From contig NC_134837.1 of assembly GCF_004210375.1 (NCBI RefSeq), positions 164,465,310-164,529,309 on the forward strand: a DNA stretch of 64,000 nucleotides, written 5' to 3'. Made by a program: the position numbers and the translations under genes. This stretch comes from Tachypleus tridentatus. Lineage: Eukaryota > Arthropoda > Merostomata > Xiphosura > Limulidae. The notes under the pieces were generated by a model, which was not told where the DNA came from, made no database searches, and saw nothing but the letters and a program-made list of their open reading frames with translations. Numbering within the stretch: the first letter of the stretch is position 1; each line of letters begins with the position of its first letter. Below, in pieces: positions 45,650 through 57,444 of the stretch.

Positions 45650-46770
45650 ATTATGCGTGAGAAAAGAATGTGTGATGATACCGAGCCAAAGAAACCTAAC
45701 TCGCACGAGACAAAGGAATAAATTAATCATCTGTAAGACTGTTAAATGAAAGAACCAGTAAAAACAGTATTGAATGGCTGCCAACTGTTTTGCCTCGAAA
45801 ACAATCGTAAAGAAAAGGAGCTCTCTAATGGTGAATATGGAACGTCTGCTATCAATATGATTAGAAAATTGTAATCAGAAGCGAATTCCTTTAAGTCAAA
45901 TGGAAATTCAAACGAAAGCTACGAATCTTTTAAACGCCTTAAAAGAGAACGATGGAGAATGGGGAACCAATGAAATATTTTTGGCAATCCGTGATTGGTT
46001 CTTTCGTTTTAAACAAACACTCTGGTTATCATGATGTTCATATTGCAGGCGAAAGTTCAAGTGTAGACAAAGATGCTGCTGAAAATTTTCCTAATGAATT
46101 TATAGAAATTGTTAAAAAGTTCGGTACAAAGATAACCAAATATGAAACGGGTTTATTTTGGGGAAAAAATGCCTTCTAGAACTTTTCTATCAAAAAATGA
46201 AAAAAACTCGGCCACGTTACAAGCGTTGAAAGATCGTTTGACACTTGTTAGGCGGAAATGGATCTGGTGATTTCAAATTAAAACCTGTGCTTATGTATCG
46301 TGCGGAAACCCCCAGAACACTAATCAGCTGTGCAAAGAAGACTCTCCCAGTTGTTTGGCGATCAAATAAAAAAGGCATGGGTCACAAAACCTTTGTTTGA
46401 AGACTGGTTAAAAAAAGATATTTTTGTCCTGCAGTTGAACATTATTGCAAAAGAAAACAACTTGGACTTTAAAGCCATCCAACGGGACTTTGTGACTTTA
46501 ATGAAAATGTCAAAATTAATTTTCTTCCACCCAATACAACATCTCTACTGCAATTAATGAATTAAGGTGTCATTGCGACGTTTAAAGCTTATTATTTGAA
46601 GCGAACTTTTCTCAAGCAATAAAGGCTACGACTACAGAAGCTGCACTATCTTCGACTAAATTCTGGAAAAATTACATCATCAGAAGTGCTATCGAGAATA
46701 TCAACGAAGCGAGAGTAACATGAGAGCAATATGGAAGCACGTTCTGCCTAATTGTGCAAGCTTTAAAAAT
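45650..46770 (+). pseudogene. Tigger/pogo-type transposase remnant
   Basis: In several + frames it reads NQKRIPLSQMEIQTKATNLL and NALKEND (DNA-binding part), IRDWFFRFK, VHIAGESSSVDKDAAENFPN with EFIEIVKKFG, then TKYETGLFWGKNAF, LKPVLMYR-like RKPPEH, KKAWVTKPLFEDWLKKDIFV, KENNLDFKAI, FLPPNTTSLLQL-like text, FKAYYLKRTFLKQ, and a C-terminal FWKNYIIRSAIENINEA. This is the Tigger transposase order (pogo superfamily). The first catalytic motif is Y-ETGLFW where relatives have DETGLFW. Stops and shifts are frequent. A second, more decayed Tigger lies on the - strand at 5.1-6.1 kb. Confidence 0.88.
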
Positions 46771-46859
46771 TTTCCACTGGCTGGTTGAGGCTGAAAAAAA
46801 TGTATAGAGCAAATACATTGTAGAGAAAAGTTAATTGCCACTTGACAGCAGTAGAAAGA

Positions 46860-48375
46860 ACTTCGGGTTACTAGATTTAATCAATGGACTGCACAAGGCA
46901 CAAAAATGGCAAACTTATTTTCTTCTAAAATCTTTTGCCGCATATCCTTATAACGCCCATACATGTTAGCAGCATTGTCATAAGACTGACCCCTATATTT
47001 TGTAAAATTAAGTTTGCAAACTTCACGTAAGTACTGCAATACCTGGTTTGCCATTTCATCAGTCATATGGCTTTTTAGTTCCAGAAAGGTTAAAAAGCAT
47101 TCAATGGGCTGCCCATTTTTTAAGTATCGAGTACAACTCTTAACTGATCTATATGTGATAGATCTGGCGTCGAGTCAACTGACAAGCTAAAATAACCAGA
47201 AGAATTTACTTCATCAACAACGAATGTGTGGACCTTCTGAACCATTGGTTCAATGAATTCTTCACAGGCGGTTTTGGACAAGTATGAAGGATTTCCTTTT
47301 CCAGAATTTCCATATTTATAAATGTGCCCTGCAAAAAATGGATCAAACTGACTTATGAGCTCAAGTAGCTCTAAAAAGTTCCCATTCTGCAGTGAACCAA
47401 ATTTCATCTTTTCAGTGAAAAGCCAGGCTACGTTCAGCTAACGTACAAATAATAGCTATTGCATGCTCCAAGACATCTTCCCAGTAATCGCACTCTTCTT
47501 TTAATTTGTTTTTCCAACTCTTGTTGCAAGCCTAAAGCTTATCTATAAGTTAAGCATGTTAGCATAGAATCTCGGTGAGTAGTGCTTCTTTCATGATGAT
47601 CAATTACAATAGTATTTCGCCAGTCACTGAACCCTTCTCTTTCAACAAAACACGAGGAAAATTTAGGGACAAAGAGTCGATAGTAAATACAATAACCACT
47701 CTTTCTTGTATTATTCACTATTGGCTTTTACCCCAAAGAAAAGTTTTTGCAAACAGTATTTCATTGGTTTGCTACTATTGAAAATCCAGCAAGATTTAAC
47801 AAATGACCCATTGTGGTGTTAACAGTCAGTGGGTCCACAAGCAATCCAATAAGTCACATCAGCAGCAGAGAAATCGAGCCACAACCCTGGATCTTTTGCT
47901 TTAGTTTCTTAATCTTTTGTAGACTGAAGCATTTTACCATAGTTCAGCAATTTTCATTTTCAGAAATTATTTCAACTTCAAACTGTCTTGTAGAGCAACT
48001 TGCATCAACATTAACACTAGAGATATCTGGAGAATTTACAGGCAAAGTAAGATCAGTTGTGAAAGTTGTTCCAGTTGAGCAAGCCTGTGACACCTCAACG
48101 CCACCATGATGTCCCGACCTTCAAGTGGACAAAGTGGTACTTGTAGGTGTGAAGCTTGGTTCAACTTTAATCATGTCAGAGTCAGATACAGTACAAGTGA
48201 CTTCTCATGGCAGAGATGGGTTTTGATTTGGAAGATCTTGTTGTGTAAATTAAATGAAAAAATTAGTCTGCTATCTAGTCTTGGCCACTAAACCCAAAGA
48301 CTTTTGTTGGTTCTCTTTTACCAGTTTTTTCTTTTCTGCACCACTTAAATGAACATGTTTCATCTTGCAGTCTGA
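46860..48375 (-). pseudogene. DUF4371/ZMYM1-like hAT transposase remnant
   Basis: From right to left it reads MKHVHLSGAEKKKLVKENQQ, a diverged middle, NGNFLELLELISQFDPFFAG with HIYKYG, GNPSYLSKTACEEFIEPMVQ, VNSSGYFSLSVDSTPDLSHI followed by DQL, ECFLTFLELKSHMTDEMANQ, and KYRGQSYDNAANMYGRYKDM followed by FAIFVPCAVH. This is the domain order of ZMYM1/TTF-type hAT-derived proteins: the SVDSTPDxxHxDQL first catalytic Asp motif, then CRGQSYDNAxNMxGxxxG with the second Asp, then CxxHxLNLV. The C in CRGQSYDNA is Y here. The C-terminal dimerisation domain is absent, and frames are broken at several points. Confidence 0.85.
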
Positions 48376-48579
48376 AAAATACAGAAAAAAACACAAAATA
48401 ATACGGATCATATATAACAGGGGTGTGCAACATTTTTCGTCGGTGGGCCATATAACCAACTTCATCAATCAAGCGGGGCCACTTAAAAAACAAGCTTATT
48501 CGTGTACATGCACAATAAATTTAAAAAAATTCTCAAAATGCAAGCAATAATATTTTATATTTTTGCATGAGTGATCATT

Positions 48580-50370
48580 TTAGTGCGACACTTGAAATTT
48601 AGAGTCCTTGCAGAGCTTGTCAATATCAGCTTTGACAGAAGTGGTTGCCACTCTTAACTGACTGGTCAAATGTTCATCAGTCAGCTGACTTCTACATTTG
48701 GTTTTGATGAGCTTCATTTTGGAGAAAAATTGCTCACAGCAGTAGGTGCTACCAAAAAGGGAGGCAATTCTTTGTGCATGACGGGACAAATTGGGAAACT
48801 TTTCACGTACACAGAGTTTGTAAAGTCTAGCAAACTGTTTTCAGAGAATTTCCTTTTAGTGTCCATGTCAGCCTGCAGTTCAATGAGTTCCATTTGGCAA
48901 TCATCAGGACTGTCTTCCACTGCCAAATCAAAAGGTTGAACGAACAATTTCAATCTAATTTCAGTTTGTCTGAAATCTGGAAATCTGTTTGCAAACTCAT
49001 CACGCAGCTTTTGCACACTGGTTCCATATTTGGTGCAATCCAGATTAGGAAATTCCAGTTTCCTGGTTGCAAGACATGTAAAATGGGTCAATATGGCTCT
49101 TCTCAACTGAACCTGGAAAAGTTCCAATTTCTTCTCAAAAGCACAAATATGCTCAAACAACTTATTCACAAGTTGACTTTTCCCTTGTAGTTTTAAGTTT
49201 AAATCAGACAGATGCTGTGTAATGTCTGTGAGGAATGCTTAGTCATTCAGCCAGTTCTCATTGCTCAAGAAGTCCACATTCTGACGTTTGCTCTCCATGA
49301 AGAACTTAATCTCCTCTCGCAGATTCCAGAATCTCTTCAAAGTAGCAGCTCTACTAAGCCAACGTACAGCAGAGAAGTACAAAACATCTGAATACTCACT
49401 GTCCAGCTCATCTAAAAGTTTTAAATTGTCGATGATTTAATCCTTGTGTTCGAATATAATTTACGCATTGGACGACATTTTTCATGACTTCTGCAAAATC
49501 AGAACTTTGGTGCACAAGCTCTCTTGGTGAATAATGCAATGGCTTACAACTACGTCTTGTGCTCCAATTGCAGTTAGAAATTTCTTGGTGAATCCATTTG
49601 TCCTACCTGTCATGGAAGGAGCACCATCTGTTGTAACACCACATAATTTATAAGGATTCAGTTCAAACTTTTCTACAACCTTAAGCACTTGTTCACAAAT
49701 ATCCTGTCCTGTGGTTGTGGAGGAAAGGCTTGCCATATCTAGAAACTCTTCGAAAACATCAAAGCCTGCAGTAACAGCTCTGATGAAAATGACAAGTTGG
49801 GATGTGTCATTGATATCAGTGCTTTCATCCAAAGCCAGACTGAAAGCTTCACACGAATTCAATCTCTCTTTCAAAGTTTCTTTGATGTCCTCTGAAAGAT
49901 CTTTTGTCCTGCGTGAGACAGTAAAGCGGGAAAGGCTAGTTTGCTCCACCAAATATTTTTTCTCTGGACATGCATATTCTGTGAATATTGTTAAACAATT
50001 TTAATAAATTCTCCATCACTGAAAGGCTTTCCCTTTTCTGCCATACATTCACAAAGCTTAAAACTCAGTTTTGTCACCAGTTTTGAATTTTTCTTCAAAG
50101 TGGTAAAACACCTTGTTGCTTTTCAATGGATGTTTTAAATGTTCAATTTTGTCCTTTCGTGCCTGACCAACAATTTCATCAAACTGGGAGGAGTGCTTGG
50201 TTGCGTAATGTCGCTTAATATTGTACTCTTTCATGACTGCAATTGTAGTTTGACAGACGGGCAGACAACACCTTGATTATGTGGGACAACAAGATATTTT
50301 GTGCACCATTCACTGTTGAATAACCTTCCCTCATCATCAATTTTTCGTTTCTTAACTGCTGACATTTTAC
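48580..50370 (-). pseudogene. hAT transposase (GTF2IRD2/SCAND3-like), frameshifted
   Basis: The start is MSAVKKRKIDDEGRLFNSEW with a BED-type zinc-finger beginning (GVVCPSV), then KPFSDGEFIK. From 49952 it reads SLSRFTVSRRTKDLSEDIKE, CEAFSLALDESTDINDTSQL, TGQDICEQV, LCGVTTDGAPSMTGRTNGFT and VVSHCIIHQESLCTKV. From 49169 it reads FEKKLELFQVQLRRA and RFPDFRQTEI. The C-terminal hAT dimerisation domain is LFGSTYCCEQFFSKMKLIKT then KCRSQLTDEHLTSQLRVATT. LALDESTD and TTDGAP carry the catalytic Asp residues and both are intact. Breaks are a disrupted zinc finger near 50250, a stop near 49435, a degraded stretch at 49440-49480 and a frameshift near 48790. Large pieces remain open, so it is a relatively young insertion. 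Confidence 0.9.
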
Positions 50371-50533
50371 TAGCCCTGAAATCAAAACAAAAATTATTCT
50401 CACGAAAATAGCAAAGTAGAAAAAACATAGAATTTATTTACACATGGAACCTCTTATGGACAGAAACACGTTTCTAAATTGGCATCCCGATCATAGCCTT
50501 CCGGTACTTAAATTAATTGAGAATAGCAAAATA

Positions 50534-50983
50534 CAGTGTGACCTCGCCTATTCGCGGTTCGCCATTCGCGGCCCACATATTCGCGGGTTATGCGCGAACT
50601 GCGTTTTGTAGGTCACAGAGACTGAAAGGGCTTTTCGAGGAGATTTCTGTTGTATTTACTCAATCAAGCCGTTTTATCAATTGTCGTCTTCACCAAACAA
50701 GATTGGACTGCTATTGGCTGACTGCCTCAGCTTCCCCAACAACGCAAACGGCAAAGCACAGCCCGGTAACGCACGGTACAATTTAGTGAAATACATAACA
50801 GTATGCAATATTGCTACATTATTACTGCATCAATGAGTATAAGTATCATTCGTGTTTGGGAAGCATTTCATATAGTATATAATCGCATACATATACGTTT
50901 TAAAACTGCATCCAATATTCGCGGTTTTCGCTATTCGCGGGAGGGTAAAGAACGTAACCCCGCGAATAACGAGGATCACACTG
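50534..50983. mobile_element. 450-bp MITE with TA target site, inserted in the hAT element
   Basis: It begins CAGTGTGACCTCGCCTATTC-GCGG and ends in the inverted match (reverse complement CAGTGTGATCCTCGTTATTC-GCGG), flanked by TA on both sides. CAGTGTGA-type termini with a TA duplication indicate the pogo/Tigger group. The interior has repeated ATTCGCGG motifs and no transposase. Because it lies between the hAT transposase and the hAT right terminus, it inserted after the hAT element. Confidence 0.88.
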
Positions 50984-51793
50984 TACATAGAATCAGATGC
51001 ATCTGAAAGCAAAATTTTAATAAATTCAGTAAAGTCACAACAATATGCTAAATAATAATCAATTTACCTTCAATCTCTTGTAGTAACTGTAAAAGGTAAT
51101 AAAATTTTCACCAATAATGAATGACGGACAGCAGAGGTTAGGGAAAATTGTCGCCAGCGGGCGAAGGCGAGGTTCAGGACATGAAGTTGAGACGTAGACA
51201 ATAGTGCTAGTGCACGTCACCTATTCATGCCCTAAGGAGGCCGACCAATCGAATTCGGCCTGCTCCTCTCTAGCAAAGATAATTTTAGAAGTTTGTCGAG
51301 TCGAAGCCTGGGAATCCCGTAGGATCGATGCTTTTAAAAATATTCCATTTGCGTTGGATTACAGATCAGGCCACATGGTTGAATTACAACAACTAGGGCC
51401 ACACTAAATGGCTTGGCGGGCCGGGTTGTGGCCCGCGGGCCGCCTGTTGCACACCCCTGGTCTAGTTGCTTTGCGCCATGAAACAGCAAACCAAACTATT
51501 AATCTTTAATACACCTAATCGTCTGTTTTCTGCATTCCACACATCAAAAAATTTCACGCGACACTCGATAATCTCTGCATCAATGAGCTACAAACAATGC
51601 GTACGTCCCCTATCGAGTTTCGTAATTAAATTTGTCATAATGTTTACTTTAAATTAATTGATTGTGACTCTCATGTTATAAATAAAGCAAAACAATCATT
51701 AAGTATTTATTCTTAAAATAATTTGTATAATTCATTTGATAAACATATAATCGTATGTAATTATATACATATATGACTTATCCTACGTTACGT

Positions 51794-52040
51794 GCCCCGG
51801 CATTGTCAGGTGGTTAGGGCACTCGACTTGTAATCTGAGAGTCGCGGGTGCGAATCCACGTTAAACTAAACATGTTCGCTCTTTCATTCATAGGGCGTTA
51901 TTATGGTCAATTCCATTATTCGTTTGAAAGAGTATCCCAGGAGTTGCTTTTCCTTTTGTCTTACTCTGCTAAATTAGGGACAGCTAACGTAGATCGTTTT
52001 CGTATAGCTTTGTGCAAAATTCAAAACAAAGAAACAAACC
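51794..52040 (+). repeat. tRNA-derived SINE with internal deletions
   Basis: Head CCCCGGCATTGTCAGGTGGT and GGGTGCGAATCC, then GCTCTTTCATTCATAGGGCG. The body is shortened around the GGTGGTGATGACTAGC block. The tail GCAAAATTCAAAACAAAGAA is present. Confidence 0.88.
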
Positions 52041-52360
52041 TACTTAACGTAATTACAACTTCATAAATAGAGTATCATATTATCCAGTGTTTGTTATGTT
52101 ATTAGAGGCAATATTACCCACTTTCATTCACATCATTCTTGGGTTTGTATGCAACTACTTGAGCATCTGCATGATATAAGGTTCTACTCACATATCATTG
52201 GGAAAGTATCTGACATATTACTTGTTACTGGGGCCCTTATCTTCACTTCTAGTGTTTTTAACTGAGATGTCCCTTGTCATTATCACTTCATCAACTAACA
52301 CAACACTAACATCCTCTGACTCTGAGGTATCTGTTTATTTATCTGTTCCTCCTCAATTTT

Positions 52361-52609
52361 GTTTTTGTTTTTGAATTTCGCACAAAGCTATTCGAGGACT
52401 ATCTGTGCTAGCCGTCCCTAATTTAGCAGTGTAAGACTAGAGGGAAGGCAGCTAGTCATCACCACCCACCGCCAACGAATAGTGGGATTGACCGTCACAT
52501 TATAACGCTCCACGGCTGAAAGCCAAGCATGTTTGGCGCGACGGGGATGCGAACCCGCGACCCTCAGATTACGAGTCGCACGCCTTAACACGCTTGGCCA
52601 TGCCGGGCC
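52361..52609 (-). repeat. tRNA-derived SINE, full length
   Basis: Tail TTTTTGAATTTCGCACAAAG at left; head complement ATGCGAACCCGCGACCCTC to CTTGGCCATGCCGGGCC at right. A short block containing CTCTTGGGCTACTC is missing. Little diverged. Confidence 0.93.
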
Positions 52610-53650
52610 GTTCCTCGTCAAAGGTAATTCAATCTCACTTGAGTTATCGGTTTTTACTTTGTAACAGATTTACTGATGTACATTTAGTGTTGTACCTTCG
52701 CTTCTTTCAGTGTAATTTTATTTTTCTTATAATGTTTACTGTGGGCTGTGTAATTCACAAGTCCTGCCTGTTCTCGAAATTAATAGAAGATTGTCGATCG
52801 TAAGAATCAACAAAGTACTAGGTGTGTATGTAATGCTAGCGATTGACAATACTTTTGCCAAGCGACCTTCGGTGTATAATCTAGTTTTGTATGATTTATA
52901 TAAAAGCAGCACACCAAGAGAGAAGAAGAATATTGTTATTGGACATCTGCAGTCAATGGAAACAGGTCTAGGAAACTATAATTGTGATTAATGCCCATTA
53001 AGCGAAAAACTATAGAATTTAACCACCAGCATTTAAAGATTTCGAACATAACATATTGTTCAACTCAGCAACAATTTAGCTTCAGACACAACAAGCTTGG
53101 ACTCATCAGTTAACCAATCCATCTACAGGTCTAAAGAAGTAGGATAAAATAAAATACATAACGAACAAAGAGAATCCAAAGCCTTGCGTTAAGAATTACA
53201 AGTGGCAATTTTTTCATGGAAGAAACCATAGTAACAAAGAGACTCACGCTACTCGCAGAGAGAGAGTACAGTTTTCATCTTTAAGAACACGGTTTTATAT
53301 TGTGTTTCTAATTCAGTTTGTACCTTATATTTTTCAAAAGAATAATGCAAGAATATCTTATCTTAATCAATTAAAATTAATGAGTGGATAAAATTGTCAA
53401 TGTAGATGAAGTCATAACAAATGTAAACACGTGTAGTTCAGTGTTTTACTTCTTGTGATTGGTACATTTTCAGTCATGCAGATTGAAATATTTGTGAAAA
53501 ACAAACAATTTTATTACTTTTTTTTTCATTAGAAGGTGACAGATTTAAGCTTCAAAATGCTTGGTGTAAGCGTAATAAGGGGAGGCATTGACACTCGCGT
53601 GGTGAAACCTTGTAATTTGTACTGCAACTGTTAAATTTCGTGTGAAATGG
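52610..53650 (+). other. intergenic, nothing recognised
   Basis: AT-rich with no repeat or coding similarity that I can support. Confidence 0.4.
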
Positions 53651-53654
53651 TTTT

Positions 53655-53929
53655 GTTTGTTTGTTTTGGAATTTCGCACAAAGCTACTCGAGGGCTATCT
53701 GTGCTAGCCGTCCCTAATTTAGCAGTGTAAGACAAATGGAAGGCAGCTAGTCATCATCACCCACCGCCAACTCTTGGGCTACTCTTTTACCAACGAATAA
53801 TGGGATTGACCGTCACATTATAACGACCTCACGGCTGAAAGGGCGAACACGTTTGGCGCGACGGGGATGCGAACCCGCGACCCTCAGATTACTAGTCGCA
53901 CGCCTTAAGACGCATGGCCATGCCGAGCC
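53655..53929 (-). repeat. tRNA-derived SINE, full length
   Basis: GTTTTGGAATTTCGCACAAA tail, CGAATAATGGGATTGACCGT body, GATGCGAACCCGCGACCCTC head complement ending GCATGGCCATGCCGAGCC. Confidence 0.93.
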
Positions 53930-53964
53930 TGTTTAATGAAAAAAAACACACACATGTATATTTG

Positions 53965-54095
53965 GGTATTGTGTGTTTTCTAATTACAAAGCGATATCGG
54001 GCCATCTGCTGAGCCCACCGAGGGGTGAACCCTGATTATGGCGTTGTAAATGCGTAGACTTACCACTGTACTGACAGGGGCGAAGTAGTTGGGCC
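53965..54095 (-). repeat. second SINE family, reverse copy
   Basis: TTACAAAGCGATATCGGGCC, CATCTGCTGAGCCCACCGAG, the GGGTGAACCCTGATTATGGC B-box complement and GTAGACTTACCACTGTACTG form a tRNA-like head in reverse, with a short GTGTGTTTTCTAATT tail. It sits next to the common SINE at 53655. Confidence 0.75.
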
Positions 54096-54410
54096 ACCAG
54101 TCCTAAGTTTCTCATTATTAGTGTTTCGCTCACTTTCCATAATAATTTATAAAACTGTACATAAATAAAATTACAGCTTTTGAAAACTAACTTCCCTTTT
54201 AATCTGTTTCGTGGTCATTTAAAACAGTTTTTGTCAAAAGATATTAAATTTTAATTTATTTATTTGCTTGTTAGTATTTTTCTAAAATCACAAACATGGC
54301 TTTAATTTATTTCAGAAACATTCCTTAAGACTCATTTCTTACTAAAAGAGTGTATTTATTGTACATTGCTAGATATCAATACACAATCGATGTTCAAATG
54401 TTATTTTCCC

Positions 54411-54540
54411 AAAGGCTAAGCGGAAAGTCTGGGGGTTAATAACTTTCAAAATCGGATTTTGATACTTGTGGTATTCAGAACGCAGATATCCTGTTGTATT
54501 GTTTTGTACTTACCAACCAACCAAACAACGAAGAGTGATT
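54411..54540 (+). repeat. second SINE family, forward copy
   Basis: GGAAAGTCTGGGGGTTAATA, GGATTTTGATACTTGTGGTA, CAGAACGCAGATATCCTGTT and TTTTGTACTTACCAACCAAC correspond to the copies at 23.84 and 53.97 kb, diverged. Confidence 0.65.
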
Positions 54541-55239
54541 TTATTTTTCATAATATTGCTTATTAATGCATATTTATAATTTAAAAAAATATGTGAATAT
54601 AACGTTATACAAAATCTAACCACTATGTAGCGCAGAGGTCTTTTGTAGACCGTAGTTCATTGATTAATACCGAAATATGAGGATTTTCAATAGGAAATTT
54701 ACAGCTTTCGGTTATCACAATTTAGATAACTTTAGTGTTAATGGTGAGTTTAAATGTTTTATTTTCTGGTTGCCAACTTTCTTGGTCGTTTTGAATGTTC
54801 TCTTTTGCAAAAGACAAAATGTAATATGCCGAGTGATGTAGCCAACTCAACAATGTAATTCAGGACCAGGTTATTCATACTCTTAGAGAATTTATATTTT
54901 TGCTATACTTTGTTGGCACTAGTATGATGCATGCAGAAATAAACATCAGCATAAAGATACGTTTGTAATCAAATGGACAGTTGATCCGAAATAGAATCAC
55001 AAGGGGACTAACAAAACAAAAACGAAGTTAGATGTTAGAATAGAACTTTTTAGAAGTCAGTTTTCTCAATACCATATTCTTCTATGTTGAATGGTCTTAC
55101 TCTCATTCTCAGTACCATAGTGAACCATGTAATACTAACAATAAAGCTGAGTTAGAAGCCACATTGTCGACAAACGTTTTATTGTTGCATTAGAAACATA
55201 TTAAATCTTCTGGAATTAGACTGCAGTCTGAAGCACTAG

Positions 55240-57440
55240 ACATAATACATAACGTTTTGGAACAGTATGGGATCTTTTGGTCCATCCTGGCTCTTACATC
55301 CTCTAATTTAAACAATAAATGTTAATGAACAAATTTTTAGAAGTCTTAAAGCCAACAGTTATTCATATACTTATCGAGCTTTCTGTTAAACTTGTTTAAA
55401 TTTTTTGCTCCATAACATCCAAAGAAAACCCACTTCAAAGGCTAACATCTTGTAAGAAAAATAAAGTTATCGTAGCTGAAGGTGACTTCTACTCTGCCAG
55501 TGTTTATACTCGAGTCCCTTAGCCCTACTATTCTCACTGTTAAGTATGGATAATGATGATGCATCAACATTATCAATTCCCTTTACAATCTTCAACACCT
55601 CAATCATATCACACCCCTCCTCAATTCTTCTTTTCCAAGAGAAAGCAGTACAAGAGTTTTCAGCCACTCCTCATATGACAACTCCTCCATCCCAGACACC
55701 ATTCTAGTAACCCAACTTTGAACCCTTTCAAACAATTCAAAGCCCTTCCTAAGGTAAGGATACCAAGACTGAACACAGTACTCCAAATATGACACAACAA
55801 ATGAACCATACAATGAAATTATAACTGCTTTAGACTCTATTGAAAATCTCTCTATATATGACCTGAAATTTATTTGTCCCACCACCAGCAATAGCACAAT
55901 GCTTGGATAGCTTCTGAGACTGATCAGCTATTACATCAAGATCCCTTTCTTTCATGATACTGTTTAGATTATTCCCATCCAAATTATTATTCAAATTATG
56001 ATAACCCACCAGCACTATTTTGCATTTATTATAATTAAATCCCATCTGCCATTTATTTGCCCAATTCACTGAATGATATAAATCCTTCTGTAAATCAGTA
56101 GCATCCTCTTCACAGGTAGTAACACTCTATGTCTTAATGTAATCTGCACGTTTAAGTAATTTATTGACCATTCTTTCATGTATGTCATGGATGCAAATCA
56201 AAAAGAGCAAAGGTTCTAAGACTTGAACCCTGACATACCTCATTTGTGACATTAATCTGCTTTGGTTGTTCTGCATTTGTGACAATCCTTTCTTCCAGAT
56301 CTACTCTTGCTCTCATTAACATAAATAGTAACCTTTTGAAAGAATGCCAGAAGATTTCATAAGGCAAGGTTTTCCATCAGTGAAACCATGTTAGTTATCC
56401 AATAAAATTCTTAGCTTGGTTAAATAAATTTTTGGATTTTTTTTTTAATCAGACTTTCCAAGATGTGTTCCACAACTGATGTAAGACTAATGGGTCTACA
56501 AGTATTGGGACAATTTTCATCACCTAATTTCCAATTTATTATGCTTCTCATTAATTTTATTTCAAATACTCTTTGTGAGCCAACATTGTTTTTACTTGCT
56601 GCTTCCCTGTTCTTTCTGTAAGGAAAATATTTACCTTTAATATTGAAAGCATTTTCTTTGAAGATTTTCCACATTTGCTCAGTGTCTCAGCATAACTCAG
56701 CTGCCCAGTTAACAGACAATTCTTGTTGTTTCCCTTTAAAAATTGAAATCAAAACGTTGTTTCTCATTTCAATATGCAGGAAAAACATCAAACCTAATAC
56801 AGCAGTGATCACTTGTACCCATGTGTTCCCCAGTTTTCTACCTATATTTTCAAAGTTAGAACAAATCTAACATAGCAGTTTCTAGTAGATTCCTTGACCA
56901 ATTGGTAAAAAAAGCCATTATGAACAGTTGACAAAACCTTTCTCTCACAGGTTGACTGTAGCATTTCCCATTTTGTATGCTTGAAATTAAAATCACTCAT
57001 AATTATGGCTTCACTAACAGCTGAAACCTTAATCTCATTGTAACTGTTCGAGTTTTGTCAATATCCTTTGGTTGTTTGTAACAAATTCCCATTAAATGTC
57101 ATTTCCCTTTATATCCACTAATAGAAACTTCACTGGATATAGTCTCATTGCTGTTATCTTTGATATCTTTAACTAAAACAGGATGTAACTTGCATTGTAC
57201 ATGTAAATCCACTTCTCTCTTTTGTACTCTAATTATTAAAAAGCCTTTAACACTATATTTGAAGGAAATTTTTTTGTCACACATCATCTTTGTTTAACCA
57301 CATTTCAGTTATTCCATTATATCAAAATCTTTCATTCCTACTAATGCTCTAAAGTTATCTATTTTATATCTTTTACTTCTGTTATTATGATAGTAAGAAA
57401 TAAGTCTACCCTTATAATTACTTCTATACTAATTTCCTCA
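55240..57440 (-). pseudogene. CR1-like LINE, endonuclease and reverse transcriptase remnants
   Basis: From right to left it gives an endonuclease start (IDNFRALVGMKDFDIM, EMWLNK), YSVKGFLIIRVQKREVDLHV, VKDIKDNSNETISSEVSISG and GEHMGTSDHC. A linker WKIFKENAFNIKGKYFPYRK is followed by RT text CRPISLTSVVEHILESLIKK, then after a gap VNKLLKRADYIKT, NWANKWQMGFNYNKCKIVLV, ERDLDVIADQSQKLSKHC, SYLEYCVQSWYPYLRKGFEL, ERVQSWVTRMVSGMEELSYE and a C-terminal EVLKIVKGIDNVDASS. The RT core between motifs 2 and 5 is deleted or unrecognisable, and the FADDT catalytic box is reduced to RADYIKT. This is the order of CR1-clade elements; Rex1-type is an alternative. Inactive. Confidence 0.87.
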
Positions 57441-57444
57441 ACTA

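Larger units (their letters stand above)
48418..51459 (-). mobile_element. hAT element, GTF2IRD2/SCAND3-like, nearly complete
   Basis: The left end CAGGGGTGTGCAACATTTTT and the right end, whose reverse complement is CAGGGGTGTGCAACAGGCGG, are clear inverted repeats of hAT type. Subterminal GGGCCA/GGCCC-rich stretches occur on both sides. Total about 3.04 kb. It encloses the transposase remnant at 48570-50370 and a 450-bp MITE at 50534-50983. The usual 8-bp target duplication is not obvious: flanks read ATATATAA and GTCTAGTT. It lies directly beside the DUF4371 hAT remnant. Confidence 0.88.

Noticed and set aside
47813-49190. Several + strand frames of 60-98 codons
   Set aside because: Antisense shadows of the two - strand hAT transposases.
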